A stretch of DNA of 10,338 nucleotides from contig JAGPGB010000031.1 of assembly GCA_018056215.1 (NCBI GenBank), positions 1 to 10,338 on the forward strand, written 5' to 3'. This DNA is from Bacteroidales bacterium (GTDB lineage: Bacteria; Bacteroidota; Bacteroidia; Bacteroidales; DTU049). The position numbers were made by a program, and so were the translations under genes. Position 1 is the stretch's first letter. Every line of letters starts with the position of its first letter. This document shows positions 1 through 7,600 of the stretch, piece after piece. The notes below the pieces were generated by a model. That model saw only the letters and a list, made by a program, of their open reading frames with translations, was not told the DNA's origin and did no database searches.

Positions 1-149
1 TATTTATCCTATGCATCTACTTTTTATAATTATATATTAATAAAATCAATTGCAAAAATACATTGAAAAATTAATATAAAAACTATTTAAAATTAATGAA
101 AATTGTTTAAAAATCAAATAATTAATTTAAAAAATTTGTTAGTCAAATG
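1..149. other. AT-rich intergenic region downstream of lptC
   Basis: This stretch lies between the lptC stop codon and the left edge. It is very AT-rich and has no convincing open reading frame on either strand. I see no GC-rich hairpin followed by a T-run, so there is no clear terminator for the lptC transcript. The only recognisable element is a promoter-like site on the minus strand at 53-60, listed separately. Confidence 0.6.
53..60 (-). promoter_or_regulatory. Putative Bacteroidetes -7 promoter element for a leftward gene
   Basis: Read on the minus strand the bases are TATTTTTG followed by CA, a full match to the Bacteroidetes sigma-70 -7 consensus TAnnTTTG. The upstream -33 region is T-rich but has no clear TTG. 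It would fire leftward into a gene outside the window. In such AT-rich DNA a chance match is quite possible. Confidence 0.35.
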
Positions 150-701
150 CTACAACTCTTTTACATTAATTTCGCCTTTAGGTTTTAGGATTTTATAATT
201 TTTCATTTCTTCGTCTGATTGCAAACCATCTCCCCAAATAATCTTATCTGGAGTTACTATTCTGATAAATTTAGTAGAAGTGATAATGTGCTCTCGACGA
301 TTCCACAATAACTCTTCAGAGTAGAATTCGGTTTTATCCAAAATGTTAAAAACTTTTACATTTTTTCTAAGCTCTACGATACCATTTTTATCATCTAATT
401 TTGCAAAATTACAATGTATGACTGATCGTACTTGGCCGAGAGAATCATAAAAGTTTCCTTTCAGTTCTCCTTCCAGTAATGTTATATTAGTTGGATATAG
501 ATAATTTTTTATAGAAGGAGCTAAAATATGCATAGTTACCACTCCACTATCAGAATAGTAAACCTCTGCATTACTAATGACAGCTATGGGAAAGGTATCT
601 TGCTCACTTATTTTTTTTATTTCTTCAATAGTATTTGGTTGGCAACCCCAAAAAGTGAAAGATAATATAATAAATGAACATAGATATCCCACATGTTTCA
701 T
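150..701 (-). CDS. lptC: LptC-like LPS export lipoprotein
   Basis: Likely the LptC component of the lipopolysaccharide transport bridge, which passes LPS from the LptBFG inner-membrane transporter to the periplasmic LptA. The 183-residue protein begins with a hydrophobic signal (about residues 5-19) ending in a lipobox F-W-G-C, so Cys20 is the predicted lipidated residue. LptC of Proteobacteria is instead anchored by a transmembrane helix; Bacteroidetes versions are commonly lipoproteins. The rest is rich in short beta strands (for example AEVYYSDSGV, GIVELRKNVKVFN, TEFYSEELLWNRREHIIT and the terminal IWGDGLQSDEEM), the LptC/OstA-like beta-jellyroll pattern of this family. It starts 9 nt after the stop of the upstream TPR gene and is the last gene of the four-gene minus-strand cluster. 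The family call rests on strand pattern, length, lipobox and gene order rather than a diagnostic catalytic motif. Confidence 0.8.
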   Translation of the reverse strand: MKHVGYLCSFIILSFTFWGCQPNTIEEIKKISEQDTFPIAVISNAEVYYSDSGVVTMHILAPSIKNYLYPTNITLLEGELKGNFYDSLGQVRSVIHCNFAKLDDKNGIVELRKNVKVFNILDKTEFYSEELLWNRREHIITSTKFIRIVTPDKIIWGDGLQSDEEMKNYKILKPKGEINVKEL

Positions 702-710
702 ATCTTTATT

Positions 711-2129
711 CTAATCAATAGCTCTGATGGTAGTAGTTTCAGTATACCAGCAATTAATTGTGTATGAATTACCTTTATAAAATCCGTAGAAAAATAAATC
801 TTCAGTTTTAGGGAAATATGAATATGCCTCAGAAGCTTTTTTAGAAGCTATACTTGCAAATTCTGGGTCTTTTTTTGCTCTTGTATATTGATCATAAGCT
901 GCCCAGTAGCCAGCTCGTTTAGTTACTGGATTGTCGCCACAACTATTTGCAGTTATCATATATAAATCACCTATAAAGATAAATGGTTTACCACTGTTTG
1001 GTTTTATGTTAGAGGCTTTCAATGCAGCATTTTTAGCAGCAGAATATTGTCCATTCAACCTATAAGCCTCTGCCAGCACCATATATGCATCGAATCTATC
1101 ATCAGCATTATCGAAGCTCTCAGCTGCTTGGCTCGCATATTTGGCTGCATCATCGTATCTTTTAGCTTTTATAAATGACTTAGCTAATGATAAAGCTGAG
1201 GCTGGTGATGGATCTAAGGCATATAATTGTTCAGAAGCTTTGAAGTATAATTGATTGTCGTCACAACCTTTCTTTTCCATTATATTTGTCAATCTCCTCA
1301 AAAATTCTATATTAGATTTATTTTGTTCGAATTTTTTATTATAAATATTAATTATTATGTTGCAGTTAGCAAAAGGAGCCATGTAGTTATCCATATTTAT
1401 TATAGCAGCTTGAACATTTTTAATAGATCTTTCATATTTAATACTATCTGCAGGATTATCTTTGTATTCATCATACAATTTTACTAATCTTTTATTCATC
1501 AAATCAGATAATCTATCATATTCTTCAAAGATAATTAAAGTGTCCATTTGACCTTTATTTACTTGATCTACTATAAAATCATAATAGCTAAACACAATTG
1601 CTGGTTCAGTATTTTCCTTGCCTAGTTCTATACTTCTACGAAAAGTAGCTAATATTTCTTGAGTATTTTCGGGTCGGTATTTTAATAAAGAAAGTGCTTT
1701 TCTACCTAAAACAAATCCCTCTGAAGAGTGAGATTCACAACCAAAGGCTTCTATTCTTTTATCGAAAATCATCAATAGAGTATCGATATATTTTTGCTTT
1801 AATGCAGTATTAGCTTCATTTTTCTTAATTAAATACTCTATTAAATCTTGCCCATCAATATAGATATAAGGGCTAGCTAAAGGAGCATGATTGAATAAGA
1901 ATCTCCAACTTTCTAAAGAATAATCTAATAATTCGGTTCTTTGCTTATTAGCATTCCATTGTTTCATATTTTCTCTAAAAATAGAATAACTCTGCACAGC
2001 TTTTATACTATCTTTGCCCCATTTAGGACCTTTTATACTGCATGGTTTTGGGAAAGTAATATTTGTGTCTTGGGCATTTATCCCACCTATACACATTAAC
2101 ATTACTAAAATTAAAACTAACTTTTTCAT
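711..2129 (-). CDS. Secreted tetratricopeptide-repeat protein
   Basis: A 472-residue exported protein of unknown precise role. Residues 1-20 (KKL followed by a hydrophobic run ending in NAQ) form a signal peptide, so it acts in the periplasm or at the envelope. The middle is helical. At least two TPR-like units can be seen at about residues 307-340 and 345-378 (SALSLAKSFIKAKRYDDAAK and YMVLAEAYRLNGQYSAAKNA), with a further helical pair around 381-420 containing YWAAYDQYTRAK. The C-terminus (FPKTEDLFF, then CWYTETTTIR) resembles a conserved ending of TPR proteins found next to coaX and lptC in Bacteroidetes; this comparison is from memory of the family. TPRs mediate protein-protein contacts, and the position between a beta-barrel protein and LptC suggests an envelope role, but no function can be assigned. 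It follows the barrel gene by 27 nt. Confidence 0.8.
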   Translation of the reverse strand: MKKLVLILVMLMCIGGINAQDTNITFPKPCSIKGPKWGKDSIKAVQSYSIFRENMKQWNANKQRTELLDYSLESWRFLFNHAPLASPYIYIDGQDLIEYLIKKNEANTALKQKYIDTLLMIFDKRIEAFGCESHSSEGFVLGRKALSLLKYRPENTQEILATFRRSIELGKENTEPAIVFSYYDFIVDQVNKGQMDTLIIFEEYDRLSDLMNKRLVKLYDEYKDNPADSIKYERSIKNVQAAIINMDNYMAPFANCNIIINIYNKKFEQNKSNIEFLRRLTNIMEKKGCDDNQLYFKASEQLYALDPSPASALSLAKSFIKAKRYDDAAKYASQAAESFDNADDRFDAYMVLAEAYRLNGQYSAAKNAALKASNIKPNSGKPFIFIGDLYMITANSCGDNPVTKRAGYWAAYDQYTRAKKDPEFASIASKKASEAYSYFPKTEDLFFYGFYKGNSYTINCWYTETTTIRAID

Positions 2130-2156
2130 ATTTTTATTTTTTTTAAAATTTCATTT

Positions 2157-3434
2157 TTAATCATATCTTTTCTTTTCATAAAATCCTTCTTTTAATTGTA
2201 AAGATATTCCAATATTAAAATTATTTACAGTTAATAAATTATTTTTTTTAGTTCCTTGGAAAGTATATGCAAAATTAATACCAATAGATGAGATAGATTT
2301 AAAAACTGGTCTAAATGGAATAATCATGCTAGTAGATATGGTATATGCATCTAAAGAAGTATTTCGGAGATTTAAATATGTTTTATTGTATTTTAAGCTA
2401 ATGATATAATTGCTTCTAACAAATATATTTTTGAAAGAATTAGGGTTAGGAATAATAGAAAAACCAGTTTGTATAGCAAAACTATTTTGTAAACTATCTG
2501 TTTCTCCAAAATTTTTAAAATTTTCCCAATTAGCAAAATAAGAATTTAAGTAAACTTTAATATTTTTCTTATTATCCCATCCGATGCTAGCACTATAGAA
2601 AGAAGGGAATGAATATTCTCCATCAGTAATTGTCTCATTAATAGTATCTACACTCGCATCGTTATTAACTCCAAAGGTTATCAATTCAGCTCTAATAGTT
2701 CTATTAGCATTAATATTCATAGGTGGTGAGTATGAAAAACCAAAAGAAAGATTAGATTTATCCATAGGTACCAAAAACCTAAGTCCTGCATTAAAATAAA
2801 TATCATTTACAAACGTCGCATTTGTATATCTATTATCTAAAAAATAAGAACTATCAAAATCTGTATAATTATTTTGATAAATAGTGCCAAAGAGATAGCT
2901 AACATTCAAACCTAAAGAGAAATTTTTAGTAATATTAATCCCAAAGCCAGCAAAAGCTTGATTTATGCCACCATTAGAAGAATATACATTTTGATAGGAG
3001 GAAGTAGGAAATTCAGCTACCGAGTCGATGATTTTATAACCTACATTAGAAAAAGGTACAAGACCTATTGCTGCAGAGAGAAATTTATTAATTCTGAAGC
3101 CACCACTAACCATAGAAAGTCCACCGCCCCACTGAGAATAAGATTGTAAAGCATTGCTAACCACATTGCCATTAGCATTAGCTCCAATATTTAAAATAAT
3201 AGATGAAGAGTCAAAAAGAGCATAAGTAGCTGGATTTAGGTAATTTATTATACTTTTATCATAAAATGAACCACCATCTATACCTATAGCATAAAGCATA
3301 GCATGATTAGTAGCTTGCACATCACCAATTCCATATCTAGAGTATGGGTTATAAAAATTATTTTGTCCTTCTAGAAAAGGTATGCAGATAATAAAAATTA
3401 TAAAAAATAAACTGTGTTTAATAAGAAACTTCAT
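2157..3434 (-). CDS. Bacteroidetes outer-membrane beta-barrel protein
   Basis: A 425-residue predicted outer-membrane protein of unknown cargo. The open frame extends upstream to 3488, but I place the start at the Met at 3434. From there the protein begins MKFLIKHSLFF, a typical signal peptide (about residues 1-24, ending EGQ), and this ATG overlaps the coaX TGA as ATGA, a classic coupled start. The longer version would put 18 mostly polar residues before the signal. The mature start NNFYNPYSRYGIGD resembles the N-terminus of a widespread Bacteroidetes outer-membrane family. The remainder has many short amphipathic, aromatic and Asn/Ser-rich strands (for example LSFGFSYSPPM, YSASIGWDNKKN, VYLNSYFANW) ending in a strand-like NIGISLQLKEGF. 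This fits a FadL/PorP-like barrel. Transported substrate, if any, is unknown. It lies between coaX and the TPR gene. Confidence 0.8.
   Translation of the reverse strand: MKFLIKHSLFFIIFIICIPFLEGQNNFYNPYSRYGIGDVQATNHAMLYAIGIDGGSFYDKSIINYLNPATYALFDSSSIILNIGANANGNVVSNALQSYSQWGGGLSMVSGGFRINKFLSAAIGLVPFSNVGYKIIDSVAEFPTSSYQNVYSSNGGINQAFAGFGINITKNFSLGLNVSYLFGTIYQNNYTDFDSSYFLDNRYTNATFVNDIYFNAGLRFLVPMDKSNLSFGFSYSPPMNINANRTIRAELITFGVNNDASVDTINETITDGEYSFPSFYSASIGWDNKKNIKVYLNSYFANWENFKNFGETDSLQNSFAIQTGFSIIPNPNSFKNIFVRSNYIISLKYNKTYLNLRNTSLDAYTISTSMIIPFRPVFKSISSIGINFAYTFQGTKKNNLLTVNNFNIGISLQLKEGFYEKKRYD
3431..3434 (-). promoter_or_regulatory. ATGA stop-start overlap (coaX / outer-membrane protein)
   Basis: On the minus strand these four bases read ATGA. 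ATG is the preferred start of the outer-membrane protein and TGA is the coaX stop. Such overlaps usually mean translational re-initiation by the same ribosomes. The overlap decides the start of the downstream gene in favour of position 3434 over the in-frame Met at 3488. Confidence 0.8.
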
Positions 3435-4147
3435 TTCAGTAAAAATTTTAGTCCTAAGAGAGCTAAATTTTGATTTGCAAAATTGCAATTTTTTAATTTC
3501 TTATCCAAATATTTTTTAAAAGATGTACTAATATATGCTGGGCATTGATATCTATTTATGAAATCATCTATACGAGCTTGTATCTCATATAATACTCCCC
3601 AATATACACCAGAATGTATGCTTTCTTTAGTATTTTTACCTATCATGTCTATATTAAAATTTTCATCTTCTATTTTTAATAACGGTAATTTTTGTGTAAA
3701 ATTATGTAAAGATAAATATCTAATAGCAAAGCCAGGACTGATAGCACCACCCAAATATTTTTTATTAATTACGTAATCATATGTAATAGCAGTACCTATT
3801 TGAATAGTTAAAAATGTTTCATCATTATTTAAACTATATGCTCCTACAGCCGCTGCTATTCTATCTTCGCCAAGTGTATCTTTACTTTCATATTCTATGG
3901 AAAATGGTAAATCTAAATTAGCTTGTTTTAGAGAAAAAACATTATGTTCTTGCAAAAAAGATATCAAATCTGTAGTAAGGAAAATGACAGATGCGTACAG
4001 CCCCTTATTAACATTATATTTATTGATAATGTCTACAATATTTTCGTATAAATAATTATCTGAAGGAAAAGAGTAGAAATCTTTATTATCTAAAAGCAAT
4101 TTAGTACTTGTATTGCCAAAATCTATATATAAAATATGATTATTCAT
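3431..4147 (-). CDS. coaX: Type III pantothenate kinase
   Basis: Catalyses ATP-dependent phosphorylation of pantothenate, the first committed step of CoA synthesis, in the cytoplasm. The 238-residue length is normal for CoaX (about 240-260). All signature motifs of this ASKHA-fold family are visible: the phosphate loop D-F-G-N-T at residues 9-13, L-G-E-D-R at 92-96 whose Asp95 corresponds to the catalytic base of the GxDR motif, G-T-A-I-T-Y-D at 118-124, and G-G-A-I-S-P-G at 133-139. From family knowledge, type III enzymes need a monovalent cation and are not feedback-inhibited by CoA, unlike CoaA. It is the first protein gene of the minus-strand cluster. Its stop overlaps the start of the outer-membrane protein gene by 4 nt, and it begins 47 nt downstream of tRNA-Arg with no obvious terminator between. 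Start chosen at the only Met fitting the N-terminal beta strand. Confidence 0.96.
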   Translation of the reverse strand: MNNHILYIDFGNTSTKLLLDNKDFYSFPSDNYLYENIVDIINKYNVNKGLYASVIFLTTDLISFLQEHNVFSLKQANLDLPFSIEYESKDTLGEDRIAAAVGAYSLNNDETFLTIQIGTAITYDYVINKKYLGGAISPGFAIRYLSLHNFTQKLPLLKIEDENFNIDMIGKNTKESIHSGVYWGVLYEIQARIDDFINRYQCPAYISTSFKKYLDKKLKNCNFANQNLALLGLKFLLK

Positions 4148-4194
4148 TATATAATTATGTTAAAAAATTTTTTATAAAATTACAAAAAATAAAA

Positions 4195-4266
4195 TGACCC
4201 CGGCAGGAATCGAACCTGCATTTAAAGTTTAGGAAACTTCCGTTCTATCCATTGAACTACGGGGCC
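4195..4266 (-). tRNA. tRNA-Arg (anticodon CCT)
   Basis: A full cloverleaf folds on the minus strand. The acceptor stem GGCCCCG/CGGGGTC has one G-T wobble at the second pair. The D arm is GTTC/GAAC with loop AATGGATA. The anticodon stem GAAGT/ACTTT encloses loop TTCCTAA, placing anticodon CCT at 4231-4233. The variable loop has 4 nt and the T arm is GCAGG/CCTGC with loop TTCGATT. The discriminator is A and CCA is not encoded. It is 72 nt long and reads the rare Arg codon AGG. Confidence 0.97.
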
Positions 4267-4279
4267 TTTTATTGGATAA

Positions 4280-4287
4280 CAAAATTA
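4280..4287 (-). promoter_or_regulatory. Putative -7 promoter element for tRNA-Arg
   Basis: On the minus strand this reads TAATTTTG, a full TAnnTTTG match, ending 13 nt before the mature tRNA-Arg 5' end and lying just downstream of the terminator that follows tRNA-Phe. The -33 region has no good TTG at normal spacing. Position and match together make a separate promoter for tRNA-Arg, and perhaps for coaX behind it, plausible. Confidence 0.5.
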
Positions 4288-4304
4288 CAAATAAAACAAA
4301 AAAC

Positions 4305-4342
4305 TTTTATAAAATATAAAGGGGCAATTTTTTTATTGCCCC
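4305..4342 (-). terminator. Intrinsic terminator after tRNA-Phe
   Basis: Positions 4321-4342 form an 8-bp perfect inverted repeat, GGGGCAAT/ATTGCCCC, around a 6-nt loop. On the minus strand the stem is followed by a T-rich but interrupted tract (TTTATATTTTAT). It begins 6 nt past the tRNA-Phe 3' end. On the plus strand no T-run follows, so it appears to work only for the tRNA-Phe transcript. Confidence 0.75.
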
Positions 4343-4348
4343 TAGTAA

Positions 4349-4421
<73 letters not shown>

Positions 4422-4435
4422 GTTATTTATTTTTG

Positions 4436-4443
4436 CAAAGGTA
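4436..4443 (-). promoter_or_regulatory. Promoter -7 element for tRNA-Phe
   Basis: On the minus strand this reads TACCTTTG followed by CA, matching the Bacteroidetes -7 consensus TAnnTTTG and ending 14 nt upstream of the tRNA-Phe 5' end, the right distance for a short leader. About 19 nt further upstream is a T-run that could serve as a weak -33 element. It is the most convincing promoter in the window. Confidence 0.65.
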
Positions 4444-4546
4444 AAAATATTTTTTAAAATGAAAAAAATATTTTTGAATAATTATTCTATATTAAATAAA
4501 AATTCATCGTAACAAAGTAAAATAACATAGAAAAGCTAACAAAAAT

Positions 4547-4554
4547 GATATTTG
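4547..4554 (+). promoter_or_regulatory. Possible -7 element for the pyruvate oxidoreductase gene
   Basis: GATATTTG matches TAnnTTTG at all but the first fixed base and is followed by CA. It would give a leader of about 60 nt before the ATG at 4625. A second near-match, TTAGTTTG, lies a few bases downstream. No clear -33 TTG is seen. The 4422-4624 interval between the divergent tRNA-Phe and this gene otherwise holds only AT-rich sequence, and no Shine-Dalgarno site precedes the start. Confidence 0.3.
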
Positions 4555-4624
4555 CAACTTTAGTTTGATAATATTAACAATAATAATTAATTTCGCAAAC
4601 AAATAAAATAAAAACATATAAAAA

Positions 4625-7600
4625 ATGAAGAGAGATAAAAAATTTATTACCTGTGATGGTAACCATGCTGCGGCTCATGTTAGTTATATATTTAGTGAGG
4701 TAGCTGCTATCTATCCTATCACTCCATCATCACCGATGGCAGAGTATGTAGATGAATGGGCTGCTGAAGGCAGGAAAAATATTTTTGGTTCTACTGTGAA
4801 AGTAATAGAAATGCAAAGTGAAGCTGGAGCTGCTGGAGCTGTACATGGAAGTTTACAAAGTGGTGCTCTAACATCCACATATACTGCTAGCCAAGGCTTA
4901 TTATTGATGATTCCTAATATGTACAAAATCGCTGGTGAGCTTTTGCCAGGAGTATTTCATGTATCCGCTCGTACTGTTGCTGCACATGCATTATCTATAT
5001 TCGGAGATCATTCTGATGTGATGTCTACTAGAATGACTGGTTTTGCAATGCTAGCTACAAGCAGTGTACAAGAAATCATGGACCTAGCTCCTGTAGCACA
5101 TTTAGCTGCTATCAAAGGCAGAGTTCCTTTCCTACATTTTTTTGATGGATTTAGAACATCTCACGAAATACAAAAAATTGAGGAATTAGATGCAGAAGAT
5201 TTCATAAACATTATAGATTGGAAAGCTATAGAAGAATTTCGTAGTAGAGCTCTTAATCCAAATCATCCAGTTATTCGTGGTACTGCACAAAATCCCGATA
5301 TATTCTTCCAGGCGCGTGAAGCAGCACAACCATTTTATGATAAAATACCAGATTTAGTAGAACATTACATGCAAGAAATTACTAAATTGACTGGTAGAGA
5401 ATATCATCCATTCGATTACTATGGTCACCCAGAGGCTGAGAATATTATCATATCTATGGGATCTATAGCTGATACTATTAAAGATACTGTAGATTATTTA
5501 ATGAATATGGGGGAGAAAGTAGGTCTCATAAATGTACACTTATATCGTCCTTTTAGCGAAAAATATTTATTAAATGTTTTACCAAAATCAGTGAAACGTA
5601 TAGCTGTAATAGATAGGACAAAAGAACCTGGTGCTATGGGAGAACCTCTCTATTTAGATATAAAAAATATCTTTTATGGCAAACCAAATGCTCCAGAAAT
5701 CTATAGTGGACGTTATGGCCTTAGCTCAAAAGATACTACACCTTCACAGATATTAGCAATTTATAATAATTTAAAGCAAAAGGAACCTAAAGATCACTTC
5801 ACTATTGGCATTATAGATGATATCAATTTCACATCTCTACCACAAGAAAAAGAAATAAATATTTCACATCAATGTATCTATTCTGCTAGATTCTATGGTA
5901 TAGGTTCTGATGGTACTGTAGGTGCTAATAAGAATTCAATAAAAATAATTGGTGAAACAACAAATAAATATTGCCAAGCATATTTCGCTTATGACTCTAA
6001 GAAATCAGGTGGATTCACTGTATCACATTTACGTTTCGGTGATATTCCTATACGTAGTCCTTATTTAGTTACTATACCTGATTTCGTTGCTTGTCATGTA
6101 CCAGCATATTTAGGTAAATATGATATGCTTAGCGGGCTGAAACATGGTGGGACTTTCCTACTAAATACTATTTGGGATGTAGAAACTACTAAAGAAAAGC
6201 TACCTAATTCTATTAAAAAATATTTAGCAGTAAATAAAATAAAATTTTATGTAATTGATGCTACTAAAATAGCAAGAGAAATAGGTTTAGGGAATAGAAT
6301 AAATTCTATTATGCAATCTGCTTTCTTTAAAATTACTAATATCATTCCTTATGATTTAGCTATCAAAGAAATGAAAAAAGCTGTAGAAGAGTCTTTTGGT
6401 AGAAAAGGTGAAAAAGTAGTTCAAATGAACTATCAAGCTATAGAACGTGGTTCAGAAGTAATAGAAGTGAAAGTGCCAGAAGAATGGAAAGACTTACCTG
6501 ATGAGAGTCCGATTTATTACGAACAAGATGATGCTCCAGAATTTATTTCTCAAGTAGTCAGAGTAATGAATGCTCAAGAAGGAGACAAGTTGCCAGTATC
6601 TACTTTCAAGGGAAGAGAAGATGGTACTTTCCCATCAGGAACATCTAAATACGAAAAACGTGGTATTGCAGTTACTGTACCAGTATGGATACCAGAGAAT
6701 TGTACACAATGTAATCAATGTGCATATGCTTGCCCTCATGCTGTAATTCGTCCATTTTTACTTACAAATGAAGAATTAGCTAATGCACCATCAGGTACTA
6801 AATCTATAAAAGGTAGTGGTGCTACTAAAGAATACAATTATTCATTACAAGTAAGTGTTTTAGACTGCACCGGTTGCGAAGTGTGTGTAAATGTTTGCCC
6901 TGCTAAAGAAAAAGCTTTAGTAATGGAACCATTACAAGACCATCTAGATGAAAATGAGAGATTCAAATATATGGATCAAAAAGTAGGCTATAAAGATACT
7001 GTAGTAGATAAATACAAAACTGTCAGAGGTAGTCAATTTGCTCAACCATTATTTGAATTTAGTGGTGCTTGTGCTGGATGTGGCGAGACTCCTTATATTA
7101 AACTTATTACTCAACTTTTTGGTGAACGTATGGTAATAGCTAATGCTACTGGTTGCTCATCTATATATGGTGGTAGTGCACCATCTATGCCATATACTAC
7201 TTCTAATCGCAATGGTAGAGGTATAGCTTGGGGTAATAGCTTATTCGAAGATAATGCTGAGTATGGATTTGGTATAGCTAGTGGTATTCGCAAAATTAGA
7301 GAATATATTAAAGAGAATTTTGTAAAATTTATATCTGATAGTAATGCTAGCAGTGAGCTAAAAAATGCTATGCAAGAATGGATAGATGGCATGTATAATG
7401 CTCAAAATGCAGAAATAGCAACTGACAAACTTTTATCAATGCTATCAAATGCTCCTCAAGATATAGCTGATTTCATCAAAAAATATCAATATTATCTCAT
7501 CAAGGTAAGTGTTTGGGGTATAGGTGGAGATGGCTGGGCTTATGATATAGGATATGGTGGATTAGATCATGTGATAGCATCTGGCGAAGATATTAATATT

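Noticed and set aside
1251..1487. Plus-strand 78-codon frame opposite the TPR gene, with similar ones at 2958-3149 and 3558-3776
   Set aside because: These are shadows of well-supported minus-strand genes, short and without promoter or family support.
3440..3485. CAATTTTG on the minus strand inside coaX as a promoter for the outer-membrane protein
   Set aside because: It misses a fixed base of the -7 consensus, and the ATGA overlap argues for coupled expression with coaX.
4159..4178. AT palindrome with core AAAAAATTTTTT between tRNA-Arg and coaX, considered as a terminator
   Set aside because: The stem is only A-T pairs with no loop of normal size and would be unstable; such runs are common in this base composition.
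4711..4926. Antisense 71-codon frame at the 5' end of nifJ
   Set aside because: It is opposite the conserved pyruvate-binding motif and has no independent evidence.
7111..7392. Antisense 93-codon open frame inside nifJ
   Set aside because: It lies opposite the highly conserved cluster-binding region of nifJ, has no start context or family features, and is explained by codon bias of the real gene.
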